Assembly: GCA_947579605.1 (NCBI GenBank)
Contig: OX388311.1
Coordinates: forward strand, 27,716,951 to 27,780,950
Direction: 5' to 3'
DNA from: Athripsodes cinereus
Lineage: Eukaryota; Arthropoda; Insecta; Trichoptera; Leptoceridae
Length of the DNA stretch: 64,000 nucleotides
Shown piece by piece: positions 54,170 to 64,000 of the stretch (positions are counted from its first letter, which is position 1; the number at the start of each line of letters is the position of its first letter). The notes under the pieces are model-generated. The model was not told the DNA's origin. It ran no database searches and worked only from the letters and a program-made list of their open reading frames with translations. A program made the translations under genes and the position numbers.

Positions 54170-55840
54170 ACACCGTCCTTACGACAACAACATCGGAGCG
54201 TCAAGAAGTAGTGACTCAATCGGCGCAAAGGCATTCTGAATAAAGAAACCTCAATCCTGACAGTATTTATTTGAAAACGGACAAACTAAAATAATACGCA
54301 TTAAATACATAAAAAAAAACTCAAAAGAGGATGAGGAAATATTAAAATCCAAACCTATATATAAAAATAAGTTTAACATTTTCCCTTTCAATTTGCTATA
54401 CTTATTATGATAAAATTCGTCCTTACATATTATATTGAATGTCTCTGAAAAATTTGTCAACGCAGCAGTAAGTATTTTGGAGAAATATTTTTGTATAAAA
54501 TACGAGGAAAGCGCAAAGTGAGGATTCCCCACGACGCTTTATTATAATATTATCATATCATATTATATTCGTGACTTATTTTGGTAACATATTACCCAAA
54601 ATATTTATTTTAATAAAACAAATCAATAAAAAAGACACGGGGAAATGATGAAACTGGACAGAGCGACAAAAAATACCTACATGGTTGTTTCGAGACGTTG
54701 CCGTCTGAAAATTTAATGGTTTGACTGTGTAGATCAGATCCTAAAGTACAAACATTTCAGAATCCGCTCTACATGGTCAATTAAGTAAAATAAACAGGAG
54801 AGAATGAATGAATCAACCTTTCAGTTAATGTACTAAAAATTTAAGCTTTGACAATTAAATACCTATGAATGGTTTGAGATCGAAGATGGATGAATTCATT
54901 TTTAGTAAAATGTCAAAAGATACTAAAAACTTATTGAATTTTGACTGCTTACAATACTTACTTCGAATTATTTAAATACCTTTTGCGTAAACTTCATAAG
55001 ATTCGTATTAATTTCATTTCATTATGATTTTCGTATTGAATGATTTACAGTTCTTATTTCAATTGATCGTATTGTGATGTTGCTAATTTTATAATATTGT
55101 TGTTTTTTCAATCTTCTTTTTATGTTTTAATTTATATGTATGATAATGTTTCTTTATATGTAATTTTTTTTAATGTTCTTGTATGTAAACACGTAAAAGT
55201 CTTATTGCCCTATATAGTAAAAAAAAGATACGACTACATTGGAAAAAACAGTTTTATAGAACTTAACACAAATAATAACTGCATAGGTACCTACCTATTA
55301 AGTTAAAAAAATAAAATATTTGGTTTCTTCCGATTTCAATACTTATACTTTGTTTATGTTAGAAAATGAATTTAAATCACATTTTTCACGCAAAAAAATT
55401 TGGCGTGTATTTTGAATAAAACATTGATAAAAATAGTGTTAATAGTTTTCCATATTTGGCCATAGTTACTTTGTTCTATGTATGCGGTTGTAATAATAAG
55501 ATTATCATTGAAGATCGCTGACTGGACAATGAAAAAGACATTTTGTCCAACACGTCCCAACCACAGGCACTATATAAAAGAAACCAACTCTATATATCTA
55601 CAATCGACCAATATACATACATATATCATTACCATTTTGCAAACATGGGAAGTTTTCTGTGTCCACATAAAAATAATATTATCTAGGCACCTACAATTTA
55701 TCGTTAAGTTGTCAATAAAAATAGTAAGAAGAATAAATATCTTGCGAACTGAAAATAATAGATCATTTATTTCATTTTTTATGTTCTTGATTATTCACTG
55801 CTCATTTTTTCCCAATAATTTACTAAAACGAAAGCCCATC
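54170..55840. other. unassigned AT-rich stretch
   Basis: Open frames up to 131 codons (55478-55873, plus) show no domain; the last part of that frame runs into a W scrap, so a gene is unlikely. Confidence 0.3.
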
Positions 55841-55844
55841 CATA

Positions 55845-55895
55845 CAATCAGTTTGCTGGCTTGTGGAATATAGCGAGATGGTATGATTAAATAAA
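55845..55895 (+). repeat. W repeat, 3' scrap
   Basis: TTTGCTGGCTTGTGGAATATAG, CGAGATGGTATGATTAAAT. Confidence 0.5.
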
Positions 55896-55899
55896 AGAA

Positions 55900-56795
55900 C
55901 ATACAGTTATGTTAATAATTATTTATACTGGGAATGTTAGCAGTTAGCAGAGGCGGCTGGTCTGCTGGACTAGTGGGGGTGCGATGGAATTATAAAAAAA
56001 TAACTTCGTTTAAAAAATGTCGATTCCCTTTTTTATTTCCATTAATCAAAAGAAATAAGCACGCATTGTATTTCATAAAGAATCAAGCATATATTATTGA
56101 AGCATTTTTTGTTGGAATATGATAATTTTTTTTATTACAGTTATAAGTTAAGTAACAGATTATACTCAGTATAAACACTTTACGTTACAAAAAAAACATG
56201 CTACAACTCATAGTTTGAGAAATAAAATAAAAAAATACCAAGAAGATAAAATAAAATGTTCTACTCTATAGTATCTCCCTATAGAATCTTCTTTTTCTTT
56301 AATGTTCATAAAAATTCACGAATCAATATTGACTTTGTTAAAGGGGATGGCTACCGTAAACTATGTCAAAGATATTTCCCTTGCTTCATTTGAATATTAA
56401 TGGTCCAATTAATTAAAGAACAAAATAACTTAGTGGCGTCGTCGGCGCGCGTCGAGATGCTTCGAAAAATTCCAAATTAAAGTCGATTTTATAATAGTGC
56501 GTGTAAATCAAACGAGAGAGAAATAACCATTAATTTTTTATAATATTGTGATGAAATAAAAATATAAAGTATTTTCAAATTAGTATACTTTTAATAATTA
56601 ATGTTTCGGTTTTATATTTTCATGGTACAATTAATGTAATTAAAAAATAATAAAAATCAGCCATTGTATAAAATGTTAACTGTTTATGTAATAAAAAATG
56701 GAAAATTTATTCTTACAATATTTACCATTGTCTTAGGTGTTAAACCTTTATTTATCCATTTGTTTTATTATCCTTGCACATTATCATTCACATAA
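55900..56795. other. unassigned stretch
   Basis: Nothing recognised apart from AT-rich sequence; a small GC-richer patch (GTCGTCGGCGCGCGTCG) lies near 56438. Confidence 0.35.
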
Positions 56796-56799
56796 CAAA

Positions 56800-56905
56800 A
56801 TCAACAAATCATTTTAGGCACATAAGAAAAAATATGATGATATATTATGCAGTGGCGAGATTGTCACTATATAGTGATTTTTTTCTATCTAACCACGAAA
56901 ACGAT
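56800..56905 (-). mobile_element. LINE 3' end with TCAC/GTGA hairpin, inverted
   Basis: Minus strand: TGGTTAGATAGAAAAAAATC, ACTATATAGTGACAATCTCGCC and ACTGCATAATATATC, as at 39720 and 42952. Confidence 0.7.
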
Positions 56906-57124
56906 ATATAAAAACGTAACACACGAAAGTATCATAAAAGGTTTAAAAATGACAACGGCGCCTTATTTGGTTAAAGTACCTTTTAACTCACAGTTACCGA
57001 TCTTTCCGTGAGGCATGCTTTGTCTAATTACGCTACCGAGCAACGTATCGAAAGCTCATTAATTAATAATTATTATCTTTCCAAATAAGTGTATTCCCGT
57101 ATACCACATTAAATATTTTCCATT

Positions 57125-57262
57125 TATTGACAAGGTGGACTGACGCCCACCCTGATTGTCATATTTTTGTGGTAGAGAGGACGATTAGCATGTTTATTAC
57201 ACGCATCTAGACCACAGTTTATCCCACTTGTGGGAGATGCCGTGATGGTATAGATAGATAGA
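57125..57262 (+). repeat. W repeat, 3' half with (TAGA)n tail
   Basis: GGACTGACGCCCACCCTGAT, AGAGAGGACGATTAGCATG, TCCCACTTGTGGGAGATGCC, GTGATGGTATAGATAGATAG. The tail is TAGA rather than TAG. Confidence 0.8.
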
Positions 57263-57264
57263 TT

Positions 57265-57770
57265 ATCTGATACAGTTTCTCAATCGTGCTTACTTTATTC
57301 TAATTTTTCAAAGTTTGGGACCATTTTATATGTATAGGTATATCATTAACCGATGACTTTAAAAGTACATTGGTAATAATGTTATACTAATAATTTATTA
57401 TGTAGGTATTAAGAATGATATGAAGAGTTTTATTAAGGAAATTAATGATCTCTGAACATTTTCTCAAATTGTAATAAAGCCATCCATCAAAAAACCATTC
57501 ATGAAAAATGATTCCGTGAATCCCTTTTGATTTACCCCTCTGTCACTCCAAGTACTACTAAGATCAGGTTACATTCTCAAAAATATTTATTAAACGATTT
57601 TTCTATAAAATCGCCTTTAGATGCCTCTCTTGAGAACAAAGAGCGAAAAAAAGTGTTTTACAAAACAAACATTTTATTTTATTTGTTCTTAAAAATTATA
57701 TAAAATCATATTTTTAAGAACATATTGTTGATGTAAAGACATAGTATTTAAGCAACAACACGGCATGTTT
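57265..57770. other. unassigned stretch
   Basis: Nothing recognised. Confidence 0.35.
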
Positions 57771-57776
57771 AAACAT

Positions 57777-57890
57777 CAGTTTGAAAATAACTTTATTAGT
57801 CGAAACCATGTCACTGCTCATTAAAATCTTTTTAGTAAAACTAAATCCATTTTTTTCCATATATTATAAACATGAAGTTTTACAAAATTA
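57777..57890 (+). mobile_element. A-type P element, single arm (copy A3)
   Basis: Module 57777-57816: helix I CAGT, TTGAAAAT, stem ACT/AGT, GAAA, ACCATGT, H=C, helix I ACTG. Then TTAGTAAAACTAAATCCA and a TATATTATAAACATGAAGTT end with TTACAAAA. No inverted partner arm is present. Confidence 0.65.
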
Positions 57891-57938
57891 ACGTCGTAAA
57901 TAATATCTATTTATTTATAACATAACGGCATACGAGTA

Positions 57939-58160
57939 TATCACAATGAGGGTAGTTAGTAAACTAACGCATGCAATAAACATATAAGTTGTCCATTTCG
58001 TGCCAACAAAATTTAAGTCCTTCAGGATTGGTGGTGACTTCATTGCTGAATTTAAGACGTCAATAATGTCCTATTCGTAATGTCTTACGAATACTTGACT
58101 TTTACCAGAGACCTGAAAACGAAGTAAGGAATGGAAGTCTTATTCCTTGCCGGAAATACC
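57939..58160 (-). repeat. W repeat, diverged
   Basis: Minus strand: TATATCACAATGAGGGTAG, TGTCCATTTCGTGCCAAC, CCTTCAGGATTGGTGGTGAC, CATTGCTGAATTTAAGACG, CTTGACTTTTACCAG. Confidence 0.7.
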
Positions 58161-58164
58161 ATGG

Positions 58165-59460
58165 AGTTAAGAATAATACTTCTAAAACAAATAGAGGGTT
58201 GGTACTTTCTGTCCGACAAAAGAAAATTCGATTCAGCGATGATTTTGCATTCAACATGACAAACGTTTAAAGTGCTACAAGAATGTTATGAAGTTGGGGT
58301 AAATTTTGCCCAGGAACTGTGTGAAAATGAGAAAAAACTTCTTAACGATAAAAAATATAAATAAAAAATAATTAAAGGCATGACATGAAATATTTTGCGT
58401 TGTATAATTTTTCGAAATAGTGTCAGTAAAGTACGAATAAGTAAAAACTTTGTCATAATTTTATCTTTGTTATTATAAATTAGTATTGTTCAAAATACGA
58501 CATCAGAATTTTATTACAAATAAAGTTTTGTAATTTGCTTGACAAATTATTCTAGAAATTATTGTGATAATCAAGGAATATGTATTTATAAATATGTATG
58601 TTTATATATTTATATTTATTTATGTCCTGACGAATTATACCTTTGTAGTATTCGCCGTTTATCGAGTGTTAGATACAATAATTTTGGTTAATTTGTATTT
58701 AAGAATAAGATTGTATTGAATCAAACCAAGATTGAAGATACCAATGTTACATTGTTATCCCAATTAATTTCTATTCAAAATATTTATATGTTCCCTAAAT
58801 TCTTTTTATTGTAGGTATTTAGAGTTTTAATTTTCTCAAAAAATATTTCTAATACAAGTTATAATCATAATAAAAAAGACGGTCTACAATGTATAATAAT
58901 TTTTAATATTGCAAAGTTCTAACAAACATTTGTCATGAAAATTGTCATTTTTTAAATATTTGAGTTAATATTTTAAGATATTTGCCTACGCAATCTATGT
59001 AAAGGTTTTTCTTGACGATTTGATGATTATTACTTGAGTTTTTCGAGGCATTAATGCTAGTAACAAAATAAAATGATACATTCTTGCGATTAGAGACATT
59101 GTTTTACGTCTGGACGGTACTTTAGATAAATTTTGTAATAGTGGATCCATTTTGAAGATAACATTATTCCTTGCATGAACAGTAGTAGTATAGTAGTGAA
59201 CATTGCCCCTACTTGTGAACAGTAATTTATTATTCTCGCTATTCAAAAAGATTCCGATAAAAACTTAGCGTGATCTATAATATGGAAAATGCACAAGATA
59301 GGTACCATAGAGCTTTGTGTTCTAGAGTTAGCATTATTTTTTATATCTTCACTATCTAATTTTTAGTTTCTCAGCATGGGCAGAGAAGAAAAAGAAGCAA
59401 AAAGGAAGCTTTTTTTATAATGTTCTATGATTCCATGCATTGTAGGATTGCGTGTCCCTT
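58165..59460. other. unassigned AT-rich stretch
   Basis: One 83-codon minus frame (58995-59246) without domain; nothing else recognised. Confidence 0.35.
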
Positions 59461-59466
59461 TTGTGT

Positions 59467-59530
59467 TGTAGCGGTTCGCCTCGATACAGGCATTTGTTTA
59501 GTAGGGCTACTGCGGGTGTCGATTGCATAA
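59467..59530 (+). mobile_element. LINE hairpin CCTC/GAGG type, worn copy
   Basis: GTAGCGGTTCGCCTCGATAC, AGGCATTTGTTTAGTAGGGC (59471-59508) corresponds to 25411-25448; several stem pairs are now G-T or broken. Confidence 0.55.
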
Positions 59531-59534
59531 TACC

Positions 59535-60340
59535 TATTTTCCTCCGAAAGGATACTCGAAATGTAATTTGCGGTAGAAAAGCGCGATAGGTACATTCTAT
59601 GTTGGTTATCAGAATGTTTTTGTATAATTATTTTTATCAGTTCCATTTTCAAAAATCTTACTTCTGAGACATTATTATATCTATGGTTATGATAATATGT
59701 CTCGTCTCACTCCCTCCCATTAGGAGTCATTATAATGATAATAACATGTCTCGCTCCCGCCCGTGTGTATTATTATTATACGGGTATAGTATTGTTCTCA
59801 ATGGAATACCGGAATCACATCGCCTTTGTATTCTAATGCTTTGATACTTGGTTCACTCCGTTGTTTGCAACACTGAAACATCGCGAAGATCTCAACTCAA
59901 GTGTACGAGTATGTTGTAAGGATAAAAATAATGTCGCCGTTGTAAATTTAATACGAGTCGCGTAACTGTAAAAAAACTGTTAATCGCTTGAAAAATTATC
60001 AATATTTTGAAATAAATAATGTATTGAAAAGAGTTATCTGTTTCATGTTTATTGATTCTGTCAAACGCTGTTTTCTGTAACAGGGGTATATTGTTAGGAT
60101 GCATTATGCATGTTTTAAAAAGTACCCAATTCATTCATTTACATATTATGCTAACGATACCAACACGTGGGACTCATGTACCGGTAATCTTAATGCATCG
60201 GTTGAATTGCTAGATACCTTACAACTGGTGTACAAAAAAAATATGATTCGAGAACCTACTATAGTAGGTAGGTACTATTTTAGAAAATGTAAGGCATATA
60301 CTTAGGAATTCAAACTTTTTTAATACGCTCCCATTATCAA
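59535..60340. other. unassigned stretch
   Basis: A repeated phrase CTCGTCTCACTCCC / CTCGCTCCCGCCC near 59700-59765; otherwise no feature. Confidence 0.35.
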
Positions 60341-60344
60341 CTAT

Positions 60345-60535
60345 ATTATCACGGCATATCCCACGAGTGTAGAAGCTAGCGGACTATGCGGATTGTCTTC
60401 TCCATGCCAATAAAAATGAAACATTTTGTATTGATGGCAGCCCTTCTCACATCGCATATAACCTGAACTTTACAGGTTATATGCGATGTTTTACGAACTC
60501 CTGTGTTTTATATGGCACTCTAAAACTAACTCAAA
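60345..60535 (-). repeat. W repeat with an inserted dyad
   Basis: TTATCACGGCATATCCCACGA, GAAGCTAGCGGACTA, TTCTCCATGCCAATAAAAATG on the minus strand. Its centre holds a dyad: ACATCGCATATAACCTG, AACTTTA, CAGGTTATATGCGATGT. Confidence 0.7.
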
Positions 60536-60539
60536 AAAC

Positions 60540-61825
60540 TAACAAAAGGTTCAAATCGAATATTCTATAAACTTATTCATGTGACATAAAATTGATTATT
60601 GTGTTCTTATATTATCTTAATATGCTGATAATATTGACGACAAAAAGAAGGCTTTGGATGAGTTATGGAAGTTAATTTATCACTATGGAATGAGGCTTTA
60701 TTTAGGCTTTAGTAGTAGTATGATAATAATAATATTGTTATATACTGTTATTAATGATTCATTTAATGCTCTTTTTGTTAGGATGTCTTCAAGCAAAGAC
60801 ATCGAGCTGTGCGAATGTTAAGAGAGTTGTAATGATCCTCATTATGTAGGCTGAAAGGAGAAAATATATTATTAGTTTCCAGATACGTTACTATGTACAG
60901 TAATCTGCGTGGTGTGATGGTTAGACATATTTTGGATTTACATGCATGAGTAATATTATAGTAAACCAATCACAGTTGGTTCATGAAATTTTGTATATTA
61001 TGATGTTTGCCAAAAAATTAGATTAATAAATTATTTAATACAGTTATATTAGTGTTGAATGTGATTCTTATAACATTTTATTTTATGTTGCTTGTTGGAT
61101 GTAATGTGATGTCAAATTGTTATTTTTTGCCATTATCTTTTATAAATTGGTCATTTTTTTCAAAAAGATCTAATGAAAATTCAAAGCCGGTCGGTGAGTG
61201 GAAGTCGGTCGGTGGATGGCGCTGGTAGTAGCTGCCTGAAACCTCTGACGTCTCGTTTTTCAAAATTAAATATAATTATATATACTTATAATATTGTTCA
61301 AATTAACAAAATTTTAATACAAATTTTTTAGTTTCAATAGTTTTATAAAGTAAAATTTTTGGGTGTTATTATTTTTAAAATAGTTAAAAATTTCAAATTT
61401 AAAAATGTGAATTAGTGAATAATATTTGTGACAATTAATAATACCTTCAATTGGAACTCGCATAAAATTCTCGCATTTTAATCAAATTTGTGACAATCAC
61501 AAAATTTTATAATAGTTAAATTAAAGTAATACGCGCCCTTGAGACGGTCTAGGGACTGTTAAACGGCGTAAAACAAAATCATCCATAATCATCATCATCA
61601 AAGCACCAGCTATGCTCAATTTTGAGGTTACGAAAAATGAGTATGCGTATTTAAATTGAATAAATATGTACATATTTTTAAATCATTAAATGTTTTCAAA
61701 AATAAACAACATATTTGAATTTGAACCAATTTATACAAAGATAAATGTAAAGTTTCGTTTGTGATATTCTCTTCTGAATCTCTTAATTTTTTGTGGTTAA
61801 GTGAAGCCATTCGTGTCCATTACAA
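60540..61825. other. unassigned AT-rich stretch
   Basis: GGTCGGTGAGTGGAAGTCGG near 61189 is a short direct repeat (GTCGGT). No other feature recognised. Confidence 0.35.
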
Positions 61826-61827
61826 CA

Positions 61828-61922
61828 GTGAGGACAGTCTGCATGTTTATTTCAAGCAGTTGGTCTTCTAGGTATCCCTCTTGTGGGTAATACCGTGATG
61901 GTATAGTAGTAGCAGTGGTAGA
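61828..61922 (+). repeat. W repeat, 3' half
   Basis: GAGGACAGTCTGCATGTTTA, TTGGTCTTCTAGGTATCCC, CTTGTGGGTAATACCGTGATG, then TATAGTAGTAGCAGTGG. Confidence 0.75.
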
Positions 61923-61939
61923 CAAATAAGAGTATTTCT

Positions 61940-62510
61940 GCTACTACTGTGACATCACGACATTTCACACAAGTGGGGTAGCCAGCGGAATAACTGCAAG
62001 TATAATATTGTCCTCTCATGCCTCATCTCTGAATTTAGGATATGAACTATTGTTTTTTACGTGAAATTTTACGAGCACCTACCTTTTAGAGAATTATAGA
62101 AAGTTTACAGACAAGAGTTAAAGACCTATTCTGTCCTGCTAAGTAAAAACACAGTAATCACCAAAACACAAATATGTATATCAGATTCGCAGTACAAGTT
62201 TGAAATTATGTAGGTACCTTTTTGTGTGTATTTTTTCAAGTATTAAAAAAACAAACATGCCACAGTCGTCACAAATATTTCAAGTAGGTATTCAAAAATT
62301 TTCGTAATATTTTACCAATTAATAAACTAATTTGGATATTTGTGAAGACTGTGGCATACTGCATTTTAATACTTGAAAAAATACATACAAAAAGGTAGTT
62401 TCAAACTTGTACTGAAATTCTGACACATTTGTGTGTTGGTAATTACCTACTGTGTTTTTACTTAGCGGGGCAGTATTCTTTACCAAGGATTCCACGAGGT
62501 ACGCCTTGCT
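61940..62510 (-). repeat. W repeat split by a foldback insertion
   Basis: The first part, 61940-62131, reads on the minus strand through CTACTACTGTGACATCACGAC, AAGTGGGGTAGCCAGCGG and GACAAGAGTTAAAGACC. It resumes at 62474-62510 with TATTCTTTACCAAGGATTCCA. It lies head to head with the W copy at 61828, sharing the TAG-tail region. Confidence 0.75.
62132..62473. mobile_element. foldback element of about 342 bp nested in W
   Basis: Arms of about 140 bp are inverted copies. The left end is CTGTCCTGCTAAGTAAAAAC and the right end, complemented, CTGCCCCGCTAAGTAAAAAC. Inner arm phrases TTTTTCAAGTATTAAAA and ATGCCACAGTC recur inverted. TATT (or TATTCT, depending on the boundary) flanks both sides as the target duplication. 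A W repeat is restored when the element is removed, which proves insertion. No coding frame. Confidence 0.85.
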
Positions 62511-62514
62511 TGTA

Positions 62515-62875
62515 AGTGGGTATAGGTATAGGTACATCCGAAACCTTTTATAAAGTACATTATCAATTCCATAAATATCAAATGACTCAAGTTTTCATTT
62601 TCCGGCTGGTTTTGATTATCTTGACATTGATTTGTTTGTTTTATTATTATTATAATAATATTTACTGAAGCTGGGATGAATTCATCACAATATCGAGGTG
62701 TCAAAAGCCTATCATTCATAATTTGTTTGTCATTACACTCTGTCAATTAACTTAGAAAGTAATATTGAAAGGAAATTGAATTTATTTTCAGATTAATAAG
62801 AAGATTAGATTGAAAAGCTTGTAGCTTTTTTAAAATTATGTATTTACTTATTTACATAGTTTTTATTTATTTATT
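62515..62875. other. unassigned stretch
   Basis: ATTATTATTATAATAATA near 62642; otherwise nothing. Confidence 0.35.
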
Positions 62876-62879
62876 TATT

Positions 62880-62992
62880 TGATTTTATATTGGCACGAAG
62901 AGGACAGTTTGCATGTTTCTTACATGCAGCTGATCTGCTGGCTACCCCACTTGTGGGATATGCCGTGATGGTATAGTAGTAGTAGTAGTAGT
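62880..62992 (+). repeat. W repeat, 3' half, nearly identical to the 44.4-kb copy
   Basis: From GATTTTATATTGGCACGAAG to TATAGTAGTAGTAGTAG this copy matches 44444-44553 at essentially every base. It is 5'-truncated and follows a TTATTTATTTATTT run. The identity implies recent mobility. Confidence 0.9.
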
Positions 62993-63144
62993 TATTTACA
63001 TCTTTGACAGGGATACCAACAGTCATATCACAAATAATGTTGAAATAATTAAACAAATCCTAAAGTGGATGAGCAAAGATCACTATTAATACCAGTATGT
63101 TAATTATCATGTCTAATATCAGTGATAATATGTGTAATTTTCGG

Positions 63145-63212
63145 TATAGATTAGGTATCTCACTCTATTTTGTAAGTTGTGGAATGTTCTGTAATAAGCA
63201 GGGTTAATACAT
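63145..63212 (+). repeat. W repeat, 5' scrap
   Basis: ATCTCACTCTATTTTGTAAG, GTTCTGTAATAAGCAGGG. Confidence 0.4.
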
Positions 63213-63299
63213 TTATCATAGGTATTCAATGTTATGTATTCTATTTTTTCGGTGGTAACCTTATGAAAGTTCATTTTTATTAATATTAAAATGATTAAG

Positions 63300-63400
63300 T
63301 TAAAACACTGTAACTTTCACTGTATAAACTTTTATTTTGGCAGAGGCCTTTCGGTCTTAGTCCATCTTCAGTGCCGTCAACTTAGAAACTCGCTCATTTT
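63300..63400 (-). mobile_element. P element, single arm (copy H)
   Basis: The minus module 63339-63375 reads helix I GGCA, CTGAAGAT, stem GG/CC with one extra pair, GAAA, palindrome AGGCCT, H=C, helix I TGCC. This is one of the copies with G at core position 8. It is followed on the minus strand by AAAATAAAAGTTTATACAG and AGTTACAGTGTTTT, the outer-arm phrase of D and E. No second arm. Confidence 0.7.
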
Positions 63401-63584
63401 CGCTCACAAAATTTATTCCAAATATTTCTTTTTTATAATCGAACGAAATTGAATTATAATGATTTTATTATTATTTGTTTATTGTTGTGCATTTTGTAGA
63501 GTATTTGTGAATGACTTATTTGGCTAAAATTACTCAATTTTGTGTAGACTTCTTACAAAAAATATAAATTTAATTTAGCAATGA

Positions 63585-63715
63585 CGTGGGTATCCATCCA
63601 TTTGTTTAATTTTCTTTGTTGACACTGAAAAGACAACATATATGGTTATTCCATACGGTTTATTCACTGGCTACCCCCTTTATGAGAGATACCAATGATG
63701 TAATGGTATAAATAG
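63585..63715 (+). repeat. W repeat, diverged 3' half
   Basis: ATGACGTGGGTATCCATCC, GTTGACACTGAAAAGACAAC, CACTGGCTACCCCC, GAGAGATACCAATGATGTAATGG. Confidence 0.55.
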
Positions 63716-63746
63716 AATAATATTTTTTTTTCTTTATATCGATGGT

Positions 63747-64000
63747 TCATCATCATCATCATCATCATCATCGCCCTAAACGCTCCTCTCGGGAGCACAG
63801 GGCAGAAACCAGCCTCCTCCATTCAGAGCGTCTCTGTGCCAATTGCGTCACCTCTTCCCACGACATTCCTTGCGCTCTGATATCGTTGTCATAGGAACGG
63901 TGTATTGTGAAAGAGGGACGCCCGGGCCTACGGGACCCCTGCGGACGGAAGAACAGTGCTCTTTTTGGCCAACTATCATTGGGCGTTCTCAAAACATGTC
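63747..64000 (-). pseudogene. second copy of the 37.5-kb RTE LINE, cut by the window edge
   Basis: The minus strand reads from R-M/T-P-N-D-S-W-P-K-R-A-L-F-F-R-P-Q-G to W-R-R-L-V-S-A-L and ends L-G-R before TGA at about 63768-63770, with a (GATGAT)n tail to 63747. It differs from the 37.5-kb copy at only a handful of bases over 230 bp. The element continues beyond 64000, so its true length is unknown. Confidence 0.92.

Noticed and set aside
55478..55873. 131-codon plus-strand ORF
   Set aside because: No domain, and its end reads into a W repeat scrap; likely chance.

Overview
The window is AT-rich, repeat-dense eukaryotic DNA, most likely from an insect and probably a moth or butterfly. The evidence is the insect-type RTE, CR1/L2-like and R2-endonuclease-like LINE remnants, LINE 3' ends carrying short stem-loops and (AATA)n or (AAATA)n tails like those common in Lepidoptera, and many TACC/GGTA-rich simple repeats. 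This assignment is an inference from repeats; no host protein gene was recognised. The only intact cellular gene is a tRNA-Asn(GTT) at 36656-36729. Everything else I can support is mobile DNA, its debris, or tandem repeats.

Layout. 0-6 kb: a tRNA-derived SINE, a 60-bp minisatellite split by a LINE 3' end, RTE C-terminal fragments and a CR1/Jockey-like RT fragment (4443-5141). 7-10 kb: an inverted-repeat pair (about 7625 and 9650) enclosing six identical 97-bp tandem units (8191-8772), its right arm interrupted by a 229-bp palindromic insertion. 10-14 kb: two oppositely oriented MITEs and a 353-bp hAT-like MITE with an 8-bp target duplication. 14-17 kb: two more palindromic insertions of 231 and 228 bp with 13-bp target duplications. 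18.2-21.1 kb: a dead DNA transposon of about 2.9 kb with terminal inverted repeats. 20-32 kb: LINE ends and many copies of a roughly 250-bp dispersed repeat, here called W. 32.8-33.2 kb: a further palindromic element. 36-40 kb: the tRNA gene, an RTE reverse-transcriptase fragment still open over about 350 codons, and an R2-type endonuclease-domain fragment. 40-64 kb: more W copies, SINEs, RTE tails, a 348-bp MITE, a nested foldback element, and a second copy of the RTE family running off the right edge.

The most interesting pattern is a set of small palindromic elements (about 170-260 bp, target duplications of 10-13 bp) whose centre carries a hammerhead-ribozyme-like module: YTGANRAT, a stem-loop, GAAA, a palindrome, one H nucleotide, and a closing helix I. 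The paired positions differ between copies but stay complementary. They resemble non-autonomous Penelope-associated elements or animal retrozymes, but are arranged head-to-head, and the core has a consistent extra U and often A instead of G at position 8. Separately, three LINE 3' hairpins recur; two of them show compensatory changes and the third mainly a loop change and a wobble.
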